A DNA stretch of 64,000 nt from Ctenosaura bakeri (taxonomy: Eukaryota; Chordata; Lepidosauria; Squamata; Iguanidae). This document shows positions 25,201 to 36,254 of the stretch, one piece after another. The notes under the pieces were generated by a model. That model was not told where the DNA came from. It did not search any database and worked only from the letters and a program-made list of their open reading frames with translations. Where the stretch lies: contig CAOLHI010000564.1 of NCBI GenBank assembly GCA_948474755.1, positions 1,054,001-1,118,000 of the forward strand. The letters are read 5' to 3'. Every line of letters starts with the position of its first letter. The first letter of the stretch is position 1. The position numbers and the translations under genes were made by a program.

Positions 25201-27215
25201 GGCATAAATCCTATTGCTAATTTGAAGTAGAGCAGATCCAACATAAGTCAAAATGAATGTTAATATACCATTCAGCAATTGTTTCTGTAGGCCTGCTTTG
25301 GTCAGGATTTGCATTTCCATTTGGCCTATATAAAAAATTAACTGAAATATCACAGATTAACTAATGGAAAAGGACAGGGCAAATTAAAGTCAGATGTGTT
25401 AATCCATAGTAACACTAACTGGCAAAGCATTATTTCAGATTTTCCCATTGATATCAAATTCAAACTTTATTTTACTGTCCATAGACCCAACACAGCAAAA
25501 CCATCCAATGGTATGGTATAGATAAAATACACTTACTAAAAATAGGATACAGATATATAGATAGGGTAGACAGGATATAAAAGCATAAAAATAGGACATA
25601 AATGCATAAAATAGTATAAAAAAGTGCATGTAGTAAATTAAAATCATAGATAATATAGATTATTAGGTAAAATATAAATAGGCATTCATCAAGTCCCTCT
25701 CATTAGTGCAATAAAATTGGCTTGATCTTAGAGTGCATTTCCAGTATCCTGGCATATATTTTATACTTCTCTCTCTCTGATCTTAATAGCTGATGACAGA
25801 TATTTAGCAACTGATAGGGTTATGTTCGGACATATGTACTCCAACAGGATTTTTACATAGAATTTTTCCAAATGGGCCGGCATACAGCTCAATAAGGGAG
25901 AGATCAACTGATGGTGACTCTGACTATATAAAATACAAGATAGCAAAATATATGACATTGATTCAACTTCTTATGACCCACAAGGACAAAGTCTTGAGGA
26001 GGTGGGCAACCCAGCAAATCTGCCAAAAAGTAATTCTGAAGGATGCGTTAATGTGTTAATCTGTTAAAGGATGTGTTAATCTGATGTGTTAATCCACAGT
26101 AATACTAACTGGCAATGCATTATGTCAAATTATAATGCCCATTCTTTCTGGAAGATAAGCCTTTGCTTTTAAGGTGATGTAAAATCTACTTTGCTTGTTA
26201 CAGTAGCCATATGGAGGCTACCAAAAATGCTTGAGTCTGGTGATAGACCTAAGGGGATTTAACATATGAAAGTGGCTTAATACACAGATTTACTCTATTG
26301 GATGCAGAATACCAGGTGCTATGAGAAGTGTGTACTGCTGAAATTCTGTCTGTTTTTCACCATGTAATATTATCAATTCCACATAGTGTGCTTTTGCATG
26401 GTTATGATTCTTTATGAAAGAAATGATTTCATATGAATCAGCTCTTAGAATATCGCATAAAAGCCTGCCCATGTTTAAAGATCTTTGAGGGAGAACTTTC
26501 TCTTAGTCCCACCACTGTCACAATAACATCTGGTGAGGACATGGCAGAGGATCTTCTTGGTGTTTGCTCCTAGTCTGTGAAATTCCTCCCCACAGGAGGC
26601 TTGCTTGGCCCCCTCTCTGCTCTTTTTTTCCATTGGCAAATACCATTATATTTGGACAGGGCTTCAGCTGTCAGCAGGCTGTGCAGAAAAGGTCTTTTTA
26701 AATGAAGGTGTTGTATTTTTATCTTCATTAGTGTGTTTTAAATAAGTGTTAAATTAGTGGTTTTCATGGGATTGTTTACTTAATTTTTTTAAAAAGCTTT
26801 TATGGGACAAACAGTTTTACCTCTATTTTATTTTTAATCCATGTTTATGAGTCACCTTTGAGCCCATATGGGGGAAAGGTGGGATAAAAATAAAATGTAT
26901 GTGTGTATATGTGCCTTCAAATCTCCTGTCATCTAATGGTGACCTCATGAATTTCATAGTTTTCTTAGGAAAGGAATACTCAGAGGAGGTTTTGCAAATT
27001 CCTTCCTCTGAAAGGTAGCCTACAGCACATATATAAGACACAATAAAACAAAATGGATTACTATGCCCTCCCCCTCCTTTAGGAAGATGGAGGACCTAAT
27101 AGATTTGAATCTCTGGAATCATTTTTTATCAAAAGATCCTTTGCAATATGGGGCATGACTCACCTGAGAACAAGAAGAGTGTCAGAGTGAAGAGCAGGAA
27201 GCATGCTATCTTCAT
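19283..27215 (-). CDS. Kazal-type serine protease inhibitor, gene C (complete, 4 exons, Arg-rich C-terminus)
   Basis: Predicted secreted inhibitor of 75 residues. Coding exons on the minus strand: 27164-27215 (MKIACFLLFTLTLFLFS), 25028-25047 (completing DVAIARR), 21966-22075 (Kazal core) and 19283-19328 (RSGRRIRVRRFGRC, stop). Intron phases are 1, 0, 2, with GTGAGT, GTGAGT and GTACGT donors and pyrimidine-rich acceptors. Cysteine spacing is C-x7-C-x7-C-x10-C-x2-C-x17-C. P1 is predicted to be Leu, suggesting a chymotrypsin-, elastase- or cathepsin G-like target. The usual CG(S/T)DG is replaced by CATNG. The last 14 residues hold seven arginines, which is unusual for the family. Introns have grown by insertion of L1, an LTR and foldback elements. 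The alternative exon 3 donor GTATGA would break the frame. Confidence 0.87.
19366..21412 (+). mobile_element. L1-like LINE, ORF2 3' portion
   Basis: Plus-strand frames give the L1 reverse-transcriptase catalytic box context (EELKINLFADDALI), the following RYLG-type segment, then ILPTFLYLFQTIPEIIP, GDKKPRIP and a MWWECP motif near 20840. The interior is frame-broken, and the 3' end has AATAAA followed by an A/G-rich run. It is 5' truncated, antisense in intron 3 of gene C, and split by a MITE at 19674-19851. Confidence 0.8.
19674..19851. mobile_element. Family 1 MITE, near-perfect palindrome
   Basis: Two arms of about 80 bases are almost identical inverted copies around a GGCCGGCTGGCC centre, with ends CCATTTCCACACGAGG and CCTCGTGTGGAAACGG. 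The high arm identity suggests a young copy. It is inserted in the L1 above. Confidence 0.8.
22980..23460 (+). mobile_element. L1-like LINE 3' end
   Basis: Plus-strand translation gives an L1 ORF2 tail-like segment (WLRRLWDLALSEKLTGE and KYWKDLLLDP). A T-rich 3' UTR ending AATAAAAATATT follows. It is in intron 2 of gene C, antisense. Confidence 0.55.
23636..23981 (+). mobile_element. Short solo LTR with 5-bp target duplication
   Basis: A 346-bp element starting TGTCGGG and ending TTCCTGACA, flanked on both sides by CCTCC (23631-23635 and 23982-23986). AATAAA at about 23930 is followed by a short U5-like tail. It is in intron 2 of gene C. Confidence 0.8.
24003..24314. mobile_element. Foldback (palindromic) element
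   Basis: Left arm GATGGAAATATCATTCA...GGCCTTCCTTCTCC and right arm GGAGAAGGAAGGCC...TGAATGATGTTTCCATC are complementary over roughly 55 bases. A second inner pair (AGTTACAATTGTGG and related) surrounds the centre. It is about 310 bp and lies 20 bp from the LTR end. Confidence 0.65.
26455..26895 (+). mobile_element. Rex1-like LINE 3' end
   Basis: Shares text with the fragment at 33820 (TTAGTCCCACCACT.TCA with ACATCTGGTG and ACATGG), then a UTR ending in TGAGCCCATATGGGGGAAAGG and GGATAAAAATAAAAT, typical of squamate LINE tails. It is in intron 1 of gene C. Confidence 0.5.
26897..27031 (-). mobile_element. 5S-derived SINE, body only
   Basis: TGTGCCTTCAAATCTCCTGTC and GGAATACTCAGAGGAGGTTTTG match the SINE body antisense. 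The 5S-like head is missing. It lies about 130 bp from exon 1 of gene C, inside intron 1. Confidence 0.65.
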
Positions 27216-27445
27216 GATGATGGGTAGGAGAGACTGGTCCCACCTGAGCCTCTGCGAACACTCTCCAAAGAAAACAGTTCTCCGATTCCACTGGCAAAGA
27301 AATGGTGCTTTGCATCTCTGTCTTCACACACACAGGTATATATATGCATCTATCTGAAACCTTGATTATGAAATCTTCCCCCTCCAAGTAATATTTTGAT
27401 GTGGAAATCTGATATTACAAAGTATTGTGGTGAGCTGCAGCAATT
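27216..27445 (-). promoter_or_regulatory. Promoter region of gene C
   Basis: TATATATA at 27337-27344 lies about 120 bases upstream of the start. A block at about 27350-27440 (TATCTGAAACCTTGATTATG, then AAATC..CC and AAGTAATATTTTGATGTGG on the plus strand) is clearly similar to 39630-39710 upstream of gene D exon 1. Confidence 0.5.
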
Positions 27446-27915
27446 TCAACGGTCAGCACCATGCAAGCACCATGCAAGCGATAGTTTATTTCATCTTTAT
27501 TTAAGAGATTTCCAAGGCAGCCTACAGGAAGTTCCATGACAACTTACAGGAAGTTCAAATACAAAGAAAAACATCTCAAACACCACATAATAAGCAGAGA
27601 ATGGAAAAGTGGTTAGCAGAAATAAAGGCAATTTACAGCACTGAAAAACTGAAGAAACTGAAATAAAGGGGATTGCTTAGTGTCAAAATGACATCAAACC
27701 AGCACCAGGACATTTGCTCTGAGGGAAGCATTTTCCATTTAGGTGCCACCACTGCATAGTCCCTTTGTGGTGTATATATCCAGAAAATGCTTCTGTAAAA
27801 GATCTAGGGCACAGACAGATGTATGCAGAGGACTAGTGGCTGGTGAATCCCCCAGCACAAGAGTTGCAAATTACTGTTGATCTTGCCACTGGTTCTTCTG
27901 AACTGCTCTAACTTT

Positions 27916-28332
27916 GACCATTTCCGCACCTTACCTGTTCCCACCGACATCCCATCATGATCCCGGCAGCACCTTTGCCAGGATGGGAGCAAGACAGGAA
28001 CACTCCCCTCCACACCCAGTTGGCTCCCTACAGAAAGGAGCATGTGTGACACGTGCTTGCTTTCTGCAGCGCAGCCAGTCTCTTTCCTGTGCTGCCCTGT
28101 AGAAGGAGGCATGTGATTGCACTTTCGCCCCTTTCACATGGCCAGGAGTGATGGGAGTGTCACACGATCATGGGTGCTTAATTTTTTTTCCCTCTTAAGT
28201 GAATATCTTGCAATCGCAATGGGTCAGGATGGGTTGCCAACGGGACCATGGTGATGCCATGCGAAAGCACAACCCGTGGACCACTGCCATTGCATTTCCA
28301 TTGCAGGCCTGCAATGCCATGCAGAAATGGCC
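27916..28332. mobile_element. Family 2 MITE, uninterrupted copy
   Basis: Ends GACCATTTCCGCACCTTACC and ATGCAGAAATGGCC. The interior includes GATCCCGGCAGCACCTTTGCC and AACACTCCCCTCCACACCC, shared with the copy at 18014. It serves here as the reference copy for the family. Confidence 0.7.
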
Positions 28333-28739
28333 TTGCTCTGAGTTGTACAGATACTCTCTTGGCGCTGGCCACTATCCATTCAGGGGCTTGGCACTGATAG
28401 AAATCCTATTTAGCTTGGGACAGCCCAGAGAAGAGCATCAATACACTCAATAAACTCAGTTTTGTCCACAGTGCCTATTGACACTAACAAGTCTTTGTAC
28501 ATCATTTCTGTTCTTGATATTGTTACTATAAATCTTTGTATTGGTTATTCAGTGCCCTTAAGGTTAACAGTTGTTAGTACCTACGTAGTATAGTTGTTAA
28601 TATTATAGTAAAATTATTTCTATTCATTTCTATATAGTTAATATCAGAATATATATCGTTCAATTTCACTTTATATTTATTAGCACACAGGCTTGTCTCA
28701 TTTTGGTTTGTTCTTTGGACCAGTTGCTGATTTTTGTTT

Positions 28740-29655
28740 CGCATTCAAGCCATTAGCCTTGCATATTTTTGTCAAAGAGGTTCCCAACTGTTAATGGGAT
28801 GGAGTTCTATTATTCTCTGAACCTTTTCCTGAAAACACTGTGGGATCAAAGTGAGTTCACTAAGGGAAGCGTCTTGCAGAAAGCTAAACATTTTAGCTCT
28901 GTAACCATCTTCCTTCACTTCATCACCACTGCTGTAGTCTTCATCAAGGGAGCTGTTAGCTTCTGAGGCAGATTTATAGTCCATATCTCCTGAGTCCTTT
29001 TAGTACTTCAGTTTTTTTTTTTTTTCCTGAAGACATTTTGAGATTTTGTAGAAAATTTCTCTTTGAGTTTCATATCAGCGTCATTCTGGTGGTAATAGAG
29101 ACCCTCTTTCCATTTGAAACTTCACTTTTGGAAGGATGCTGTGTATCCTCTTGATCTTTTGTAAATACCCTTAAAGAATCTAGAGCTTCTTGCTATATCC
29201 AGTTATGTTCCTGAAGTTCATTCTTCAGTTCCTCTTTATCCAGGCCTGAAAGTTCTTTATGCAATTTGCTCACCACATTTACACACTTTCTCTGCTGATT
29301 TTTCAGGACTTTGCAAAGGATCATTTCCCCCCATTTTTTGCACTTTGGTCATCATTATTTTAAGAATCATCTTCAGCATTTTCCCCAAGCCTTCTCTTTC
29401 AAAATCTACCTTCTTTCTCAACCAGCTCCAGATCAGCAGCTATAGCTTCATCTATTGTATTTGTTGCTGCTATAAGATATAATAATTCTTGGTTACATGA
29501 GAAAACTCACGTTTGGAGTTTAGTTTAAATCTTCTTCTTCCTCCTCTTCTCCATTTTCTTCTTCTTTTGTTGCATTTCAGCCTTAGGCTGGACCATTTCT
29601 ATATGGGGACTGTGATGGCTTGCCTTTATCTTCTTCACTTTCAGAACGTTCATAG
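28740..29655 (-). pseudogene. SMARCAD1: SMARCAD1-derived pseudogene fragment
   Basis: Minus-strand frames follow the N-terminal part of the chromatin remodeller SMARCAD1 in order: an acidic SE.EED..G.P segment, a CUE-like helix region (TNTIDEAIAADLEL), a second one (LDKEELKNELQEHNW), [32 protein letters not shown], then [13 protein letters not shown]. No introns separate these parts, and there are stops and frameshifts throughout. The helicase core is absent and no poly(A) is seen, so both ends are truncated. It abuts the gypsy fragment in the same orientation. Identification is by recalled similarity; an alignment would settle it. Confidence 0.75.
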
Positions 29656-29659
29656 TCAT

Positions 29660-31620
29660 TGGTCTCAGGATGCTAAGGTTTAGAAGTAAGATGCTTGATG
29701 CCACACACTTTCCACAATCTCTTCATCGAATTTGAAGTAAAGGATGTCCCTAAATCAGAGACAATTTCACTAGGAAATCCTAGTCTACAAAATGCATTGA
29801 CCACAGCTGTGGTTTGAATGTTGGATAAAGCCATGGCTTCTGGAAACCTAGTAGCATATTCCACTAAAGTTAAAGCATGTTTGTTCCTCCTTCTAGTTGC
29901 TTTAGGTAATGGACTCACACTGTCTATGCCTACTCTGGTAAAAGGCTCTCCAATTATAGGCATGATGGGAAGTTCTTTTTTTGTTTTATCTTGACCAGTC
30001 CCAGTATGCTGGCAGGTATCACATGCTCACCAAAAGTTGCCCATGATTTGACCCACCCATGGCCAGTAAAAGTTTTGGGTCAGTCACTGTGTGGCTCTTG
30101 TCATCCTAGATGACCACCAAAAGGTCTTGCATATTGTTGCCCCCTGGGTAAACCCTGTCCCGGGGTCTACAACTTTGATACAAAATTAATCTAACCCACC
30201 AGAGAGGTTACTCGGATGAGCACATAGGCAACAACAGTCGTACAATCGAAAGAACCAGGTCAGGCCAGTAAACTCCCCAGTCACGTAGCCACAGGAGACC
30301 TCAAGCTGTGCCAAACCGTGGTGGACAAAAGATCATCAGTCTTTAAGGAGCCAACTTGAAGGGAGTAGGTGTTTTCCCACAAAGTTGGGTACTGGAAGCA
30401 ATAAAATCTTATCAGGCAAAATCCATCTACATAAACTCACACTGCAACCCAAAGTGGCGGAAGATCCTAATACTTGGGTAACACCTTGTTAGCTTCCAAT
30501 ATGAAAGAAGGTGCCGGTGTGAAGTTGTTTTCCATTGCTGTCCCCATTGTTCTCCCCGGGAGAGGATTTGCCCTCAAGGTAAATTTTCCCTACAAATAAT
30601 CCCCTTTTTTGACTAGCTCTTTGGATGCCTCCGGGTTATACCAACTGACTGGTCCCCCCTGCTGATAGCCACGTGATCTCCTTCAGGACTTCAGGAAAAA
30701 GTGCAGTATCACCCAAACTATGAATCCTTCAACAATCCCTCTATCTTATTTCCACTCTTTATTTCTTTTTAGCCCTTGGATGTGTGTGTGTGTGTGTGTT
30801 TGTGTTAATGACTGCTATTACTGTTCAATAAAGTCATTCATTGGACCCTTTTGTGTGATTTCTGACTGTGCCTGACCCCGTAAAATCTAGGTAAAAGATC
30901 TCGCTAGGTTACCCTGCCTCTCGCATTGCTATTGCTTGTGCTCCGTTGAGCTTACTTTCCCTATCACTTGGAGCGTATCAAGGTGTCCCTCTGGGACCCC
31001 CAGATTTTCAGGGTAACAATATGCTGTTTCTAACTGTCTTTCCCTGTACTTTGCAGGTACTACCAGCTGTTGATGTTTCTCCCACAGCATTTTGTACTTA
31101 TGCTTCAGGGATTCTCTATTCAGTTTGTCCTTCACTTTCACATATCTGACTGGGTTCTCCTTCAACAGCTCTGGAGGGTTTGCATTTGCTAGCTCCATCA
31201 AAGGTTTGAGACTTTCCTCCAGTCTTTGCTTGTTAATGAAGTCATGTGAGTCTTTATCTCTAGAAGTACTAAACTTAATCCAGTCCTGCTTCTCAAAAAC
31301 TTTTGCCTCATCCTTTTTCTGATTGTCAGCTAGTCTAGGATCCTTTTCACTAGGCTGATCCTCACTTGCTACACTGGACTGCAAAAGTTGGTCTTGTTGT
31401 TTCTGGTGGTGGATAGTTACACAGATTCACGCTATGTGCTTGGTTAAATCATTACCAATAAAAAAGGGCACAGGGACATCTGCACACGTAGCAACATTCC
31501 AATCTCCCTGCCCGTTTTTGTACTTCACATTTACTTTCCCATTTTTTCTCTGCAACAGTGTGACGATATCCTTCAACACTTCAGAGATGAAAACTGGAAC
31601 GTGTGTGACCTAGAAACAGC
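29660..31620 (-). mobile_element. Ty3/gypsy pol fragment (protease then integrase), split by an LTR
   Basis: On the minus strand, a protease-end motif (PFFIGNDL, about 31447-31468) is followed within about 130 codons by the integrase zinc-binding region (GGHLG near 30120, then FYWP and CDTCQ) and the catalytic core (VGIDSVSPLP, EYATRFPEA, FCRLGFPSEIVSDLG). The interior has stops and at least one frameshift. A solo LTR at 30135-31018 lies between the start of the zinc-binding region and its continuation. The integrase ends in the conserved HP.TN region, where SMARCAD1-like sequence begins. No reverse transcriptase lies between protease and integrase. Confidence 0.8.
30135..31018 (+). mobile_element. 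Solo LTR, same family as 1587
   Basis: Starts TGTTGCCCCC, ends TTCAGGGTAACA, with ATAT duplicated at 30131-30134 and 31019-31022. It contains a (GT)n microsatellite (30780-30803) and AATAAA at 30825. It is inserted in the gypsy fragment, in opposite orientation. Confidence 0.85.
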
Positions 31621-31624
31621 AGAA

Positions 31625-32385
31625 TGTGGTCAAGATGGCAAAAGATATTACTGAAGAAGAACAGACAGGCCAGGAGAGGCTACAGCAGTTTACTTTTCCC
31701 TGCATCTACAGGGAAAAGTAAGATTCTTCCCTCTCTTCTCCTCTTCCTGCTGCTGAGTTGAATGAAAACTACTTCAGCATTTTGAACTCATCTGGGAATA
31801 GAGCGGGGAAAGTGGAGGGAAGAGAAATTGGGATATTTTAAAAGTAGCTGAAAAGTAAGAAGAGAGAAGATTAAGCTAGACTTTCCCTGCCAAATAGAGA
31901 CAGTTGGAAGGTATGGTAGAAAATGATGCTATGGAAAGCGCCCACTAAAATTGAGTAAGCTGGGCAAGGTGATGCCGTGGACTGATAATGCTGCTTTCTC
32001 TCTTCTATGTTTCTCACCTTATCAACTGACCAGAGTTCTTGCATTGTGTAGTTTTTGCAAACTTCTCAGCTGTTGGAAAGTTCATTATTACTAAAGCAGC
32101 TTGTCTGCTGAGGAAATTCTGAAGGACAGCAGGTTTGTGGAATAATCTGTGTTGTGTCCATGCGTGCTTGCATTTGTCTCTGCACATTTTTTCTCAATAA
32201 TGATTGATGAAAAAAGCTTGTTCCTTGGTCTAAGTTGTAGTGTTAGCTGCTGTACACCCCCACGATTTGATGTGGTATAATTAACAAATATTAATTGGCA
32301 TGACATTACGTTATATACACTTATGGCTGAAAGGACATCTGGAGGAGGGAAGCTGGCTGGGAAGATGTGCAAGAGTAGATCAGAG
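31625..32385. other. Unassigned sequence between gypsy and LTR
   Basis: No exon or element boundary could be assigned. It may be further degraded retroelement sequence. Confidence 0.3.
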
Positions 32386-32389
32386 GTGA

Positions 32390-33109
32390 CCTCAGCATGG
32401 CCATGTCATAAGTTTACTGTGGATTAGCTGGGAAAGCCTGACTTAATGGCTCTCAACTCCCCAACTTCAGAAAACAACAAAGAAAACTGTCCAGGTGAAG
32501 CAGGCAAGCAGCCCTGCTCTGTTCATTTCCTACTGAAACCTACCCCAGTCACTTTAACCAACCATGAGATTGAGACAATCAGTCCATTCCAGACCCATTT
32601 TGTTTGTTCTGCCAAAAAGCAATAAACTCACACCCTTCACGGAAGGAAATAGAGTATAAGAACCTTCTGCTTTGACCAGTTACTTTGCAGTATCTTGCTT
32701 GCTGAACATGACACTGTCACTCTGATGTCCAAACAAGTACTGTCCTTAGGCGCAAGTCTAAGCCACATCACTGCTTTCTTTGCTGCTCTCTGGACCAGTA
32801 ATTATCGCTCACTCCCTAAAACTCCACTATTAACAACTTTCTTCCCTTTTTCTTTGGTTAGCTCTTATGCAAGTGAGTGAGTGCTTATGTGTGCATAATT
32901 GAACCTTTTTCAATAAAACACATTTCAGTTCATTTTGGAATCTTTGGCTGGTTCTTTCCTGCAAGGACCCTGTAGACATTTGTGGAAGTTCTCGTTAGGT
33001 TATCTCCCTCTTGCAGGCCTCCTAATTTGAGCTAATTAATCCTCCATTGTTACATGAAGATACTGGCATTGTGGGTGGACCTCTGAATCATCCATGTTTT
33101 CGGGTAACA
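32390..33109 (+). mobile_element. Probable solo LTR, same family, left end degraded
   Basis: The right end TTTTCGGGTAACA, the TATAAG box (about 32655) and AATAAAACA (about 32911) match the family. GTGA follows the right end and also precedes 32390, a possible target duplication, but the left terminus does not start with TG, so that boundary is tentative. Confidence 0.55.
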
Positions 33110-33819
33110 GTGAGGTGCCAGTGGTTGCTACCTATTAGTTACTATGACTTTCATTCAGCTATTGCTATTGATCTGACCCATTCATGATGTTCTTACTTTG
33201 TGTTAGGAAAGCTGGACTGTTTCAGAAATCCAGCTGCTGTTGCCTAAGAATACTGTGGTCAAACTGTATGCTTAATTTTACAAAATTGGTGTCGTTGTTT
33301 CCTCACTTCTTGTGACAGCAATCACAAAGCATCCCTAAACTACACCAGCCTAGTACTGCAACCTAATTTGAAAGCTGGAATTTCTGAAATGATGAAATTG
33401 ATTAAATATTCCAGTACAGTGCCATTCTGATAGAATATGGCAAAAAGGGAATTATTGAAGCCCAATAATCTAAAACAAAACTTAACAAACATACTAAGAG
33501 GGAAAATGTGCTACCCTTGTACTCTCCTTGTGCTTTTCCAGGTCTCTCATTTTGTACTAAATGACTTTCTGAAGAGAAGATCCTCTTTCTAAAAGGGGAA
33601 AGCCTCTGTTTAATCCAGGACACTGAGAAATCTACTAGGGTGCAGATGGTGGAAAATTCGAATTTTACGTGACAAGACATGATATAGAGAACATCTTTGT
33701 TCCTATAGGGTGGCAATGTGTGCAGCAAAGAAAACTTTCACTGTTCAGGGTGGTGAGAGGGCTAACCCTGGCACTTGCTATAGCTGTCCACTCTTGGTTT
33801 GTATAGATGTGCAGCTACT

Positions 33820-34190
33820 TTATCATTTCACATCATGATAAGTGTGCACCTGTACCTATCATGGCTCAGGTCTAGGATATTTGAAACATCTGTTCTCCCA
33901 TACCAACCTATGTTTTGAGATCTTCTAGGGAGGTCTTCTCTTTGTCCCACCACTCTCATAGGCACATCTGGTGGGAACATGGGAGAGGGCCTTCTCAGGA
34001 GCTGCTCCCAGTCTCTTGAACTCACTTCTCAGAGAGATTATACTGGCATCTCTCTTTCTGTCTTTCTACAGATAAGTGAAGACTGTTTGTTTGTTTGTTT
34101 GTTTGTTTCAGCATGGCTTAGAAGACTGATTACACCAGAGGAATGGGCCTTGAACAATGTGCTGGGTTTTAGGTTTGCTGTTTTCTTTTA
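33820..34190 (+). mobile_element. Rex1-like LINE C-terminal remnant
   Basis: Plus-strand text encodes a CPTTL.GTSGGN.GEGLL.S-like stretch and SLEL.SQRDY. It is similar to 26455. A (TTTG)n run lies at 34088-34109. Confidence 0.5.
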
Positions 34191-34391
34191 ATGGTTTATG
34201 TCTTTAACAGACTTTAATTCTTTTTCATTTCACTACATTTTTAGCTTTTGTATGCTGCAAATTTTAGCTATCATCATCATCATCATCATCCTTTTTTATC
34301 TTTGTCTAGGTATTATGATCTGTGACAAAAAAAAAGTTTCTGTAATCTGGAGAGGAAAAGACTTTAAAATGTGCCATCACTCTCTCTGCAC

Positions 34392-34514
34392 ATTGATTGC
34401 TATGCTGATCCAAAACCAATATGCTCCAGACTGCTTATGCCATTCTGCTAGTGCAGTCTGTGCTAGTGATGGCCAAACATATAGCAATAAATGCTTTTTC
34501 TGTAATACAGATGT
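34392..34514 (+). pseudogene. Inverted, disabled Kazal exon E (probable exon 3 of gene D)
   Basis: The only Kazal exon on the plus strand. It begins IDCYADPKPICSRLLMPFC and ends in another frame as CASDGQTYSNKCFFCNTD, phase 2, before a GT donor (GTGAAT). It is 123 nt against 110 nt for the intact paralogues in A and C; the difference is a 13-nt insertion (about 34446-34458) that shifts the frame and brings a TAG. The 5' splice position reads CTCTCTCTGCAC where paralogues have CAG, so the acceptor AG is also lost. DPKP resembles GHPKP of gene C, tying it to the C/D subfamily. The predicted ancestral P1 is Arg. No matching plus-strand exons 1, 2 or 4 were found. Confidence 0.85.
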
Positions 34515-35379
34515 GTGAATATGGACAGCTTATGAAGAAATGGCTAGAAGAGGAAAAAAATCAATGGTCTTCTGCAGGTGGCTCCATGGTCCGAATTAGA
34601 AGTAGTATAAATGCATTAACATACCCAAGGCTTTTTTTCCTTTAAAAATATCATCCAAAGAGGTGATTGGGATAACCATGCATGGAAAGAGATTTTAATC
34701 TTCTTTCTCTCTATTATGGTTCTCAGTGAACACGTTCTACCCCATTGCTAGTGACTCCAGGAATTAGACAACAGTGGACACCAATGGCAACTTTTTGGAG
34801 TGAATGAGCTATTGCAGAGCAAGTGAAGTAGGATTTTTAGTATCCCTCACCTATCTATGTTTCTCAAAATATTTTCATTCATCTCTGTCATACCTCATTT
34901 TCCCACAAAATGAGGGAACCACTCTGGGGGTTGTGAGAGGGTGATGGCCAGGTACTTTGCTGAAGAATGGACAGAAAGCACTCCTTTCATCTGTATCATG
35001 TGACTACAGTGAGAGTGCCTGCTGGAGGACTGAGTGCTGGTGGGAGTACAACCCAGAATCATATAGTTGGCTATAAGGATTCACCCTAGTGAGAGTAGGG
35101 TTCTGCTGGACTAGTCAGCTATCCAGCCCTATTGGCTGGGAATCATTCCCACAGATTGGATGTACTGTCTTAAGTGCTATTGTTTTGTCTCTTGTTTTTA
35201 AGGAGAATGAACAAGAAAACTGGGATGACAATACAAGTTGTATAGGGCAGAGGGAGATATAGCAATGACAAAGTCACATGCTCTCACAGAGGAAAGACAG
35301 AGAGATGCTTAATACTTATCTCACCTTCCAGTCATCCTTCCAGCCTTGGAAACTTGGAGAATGAGCCAAGCCACCCACA

Positions 35380-36110
35380 AAACTGCACCTTGCTCCTCTG
35401 TAATGCCAGCTCAGTCAAAAATAAAACAGTTCTAAATCATGATCTCCTCCAGGAGGAGGATGTGGACCTGGCATGCTTCACAGAAACTTGACTGGGGGGA
35501 TGACAGTGGCCCGACGTGGGCTCAGACTCTCCCAGCTGGATACTGTGTTAGCGAGCAGGTAAGGGAAAGTGGGAAGGATGGGGGTGGGGTAGCTGTGGTC
35601 TATGAGAACCATCTCAATCTGACCCCAGAATACCTATTAAGGACCTAAGTGTGTCTACCTGACTCTGAAAATGAGGGATAGGCTGAGGATTCTGTTAGTG
35701 TGCTATCCACCTCTCTGCCTAACAGACTCTCTGGCTAAGGTTATGGAACTGATCTCCAGCATGTTGATGGAGTCTCCCAGACGTTTGCTTCTGAGCCGCT
35801 TCAACATATTGCTGGATAACAGTTTGTCAGGTGCAGCTTGGGAGTTCATAGTATCCATGATAAACATTGGCCTATTCCAATTGGTTTCTGGCCCTACACA
35901 TTCAGCAGGTCACACCCTTAAGACACCTTTGAATTTGGAACATATGACTCTGTGGACAGAGGTGATTAATACCTCTGAGTTGTCATGGACAGATCATTTT
36001 CTGGTCAGGGCTATCATCACAGCTACAACCTCACCTGTAGGGGTGGGTAACCTATTAAAATGGCCCAGTCTCAAAGGCTAATGGATCCTGTGAGATTCCA
36101 GGAGGTTTTA
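35380..36110 (+). mobile_element. LINE endonuclease-domain fragment
   Basis: Plus-strand frames read CNASSVKNKT, LLQEEDVDLACFTET, GGGVAVVYE, then LISSMLMESPRRLLLSRFN and VSGPTHSAGHTL. This is the layout of the apurinic-type endonuclease domain of a Rex1/CR1-group LINE, with stops between segments. Confidence 0.7.
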
Positions 36111-36112
36111 GA

Positions 36113-36252
36113 GCAGTGGTATCCAACCTCTGGTCCTCCAGGTGCTTTGGACTTCAGTTCCCAGAATTCCTGACTGCTAACCAAGTATCTAGGGTTTCTG
36201 GGAGTTGAAGTCCCAAACACCTGGAGGACCAAAGGTTGGACAACACTACCTT
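36113..36252. mobile_element. hAT-like palindromic MITE
   Basis: AGAGCAGTGGTATCCAACCT with GGTCCTCCAGGTG is mirrored by CACCTGGAGGACC and AAAGGTTGGACAACACTAC. The CAGTGGT-type end is characteristic of hAT elements. Confidence 0.7.
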
Positions 36253-36254
36253 AG

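Noticed and set aside
29341..29400. Minus-strand WGKC-stop resembling a Kazal last exon
   Set aside because: It lies within the SMARCAD1-like pseudogene in another frame and lacks an acceptor.
34560..34620. Possible last Kazal exon after the inverted exon E (CTTCTGCAG followed by VRIRSS-like codons)
   Set aside because: The phase 2 reading hits a stop, there is no terminal G.C-stop, and the implied intron would be about 60 bases.
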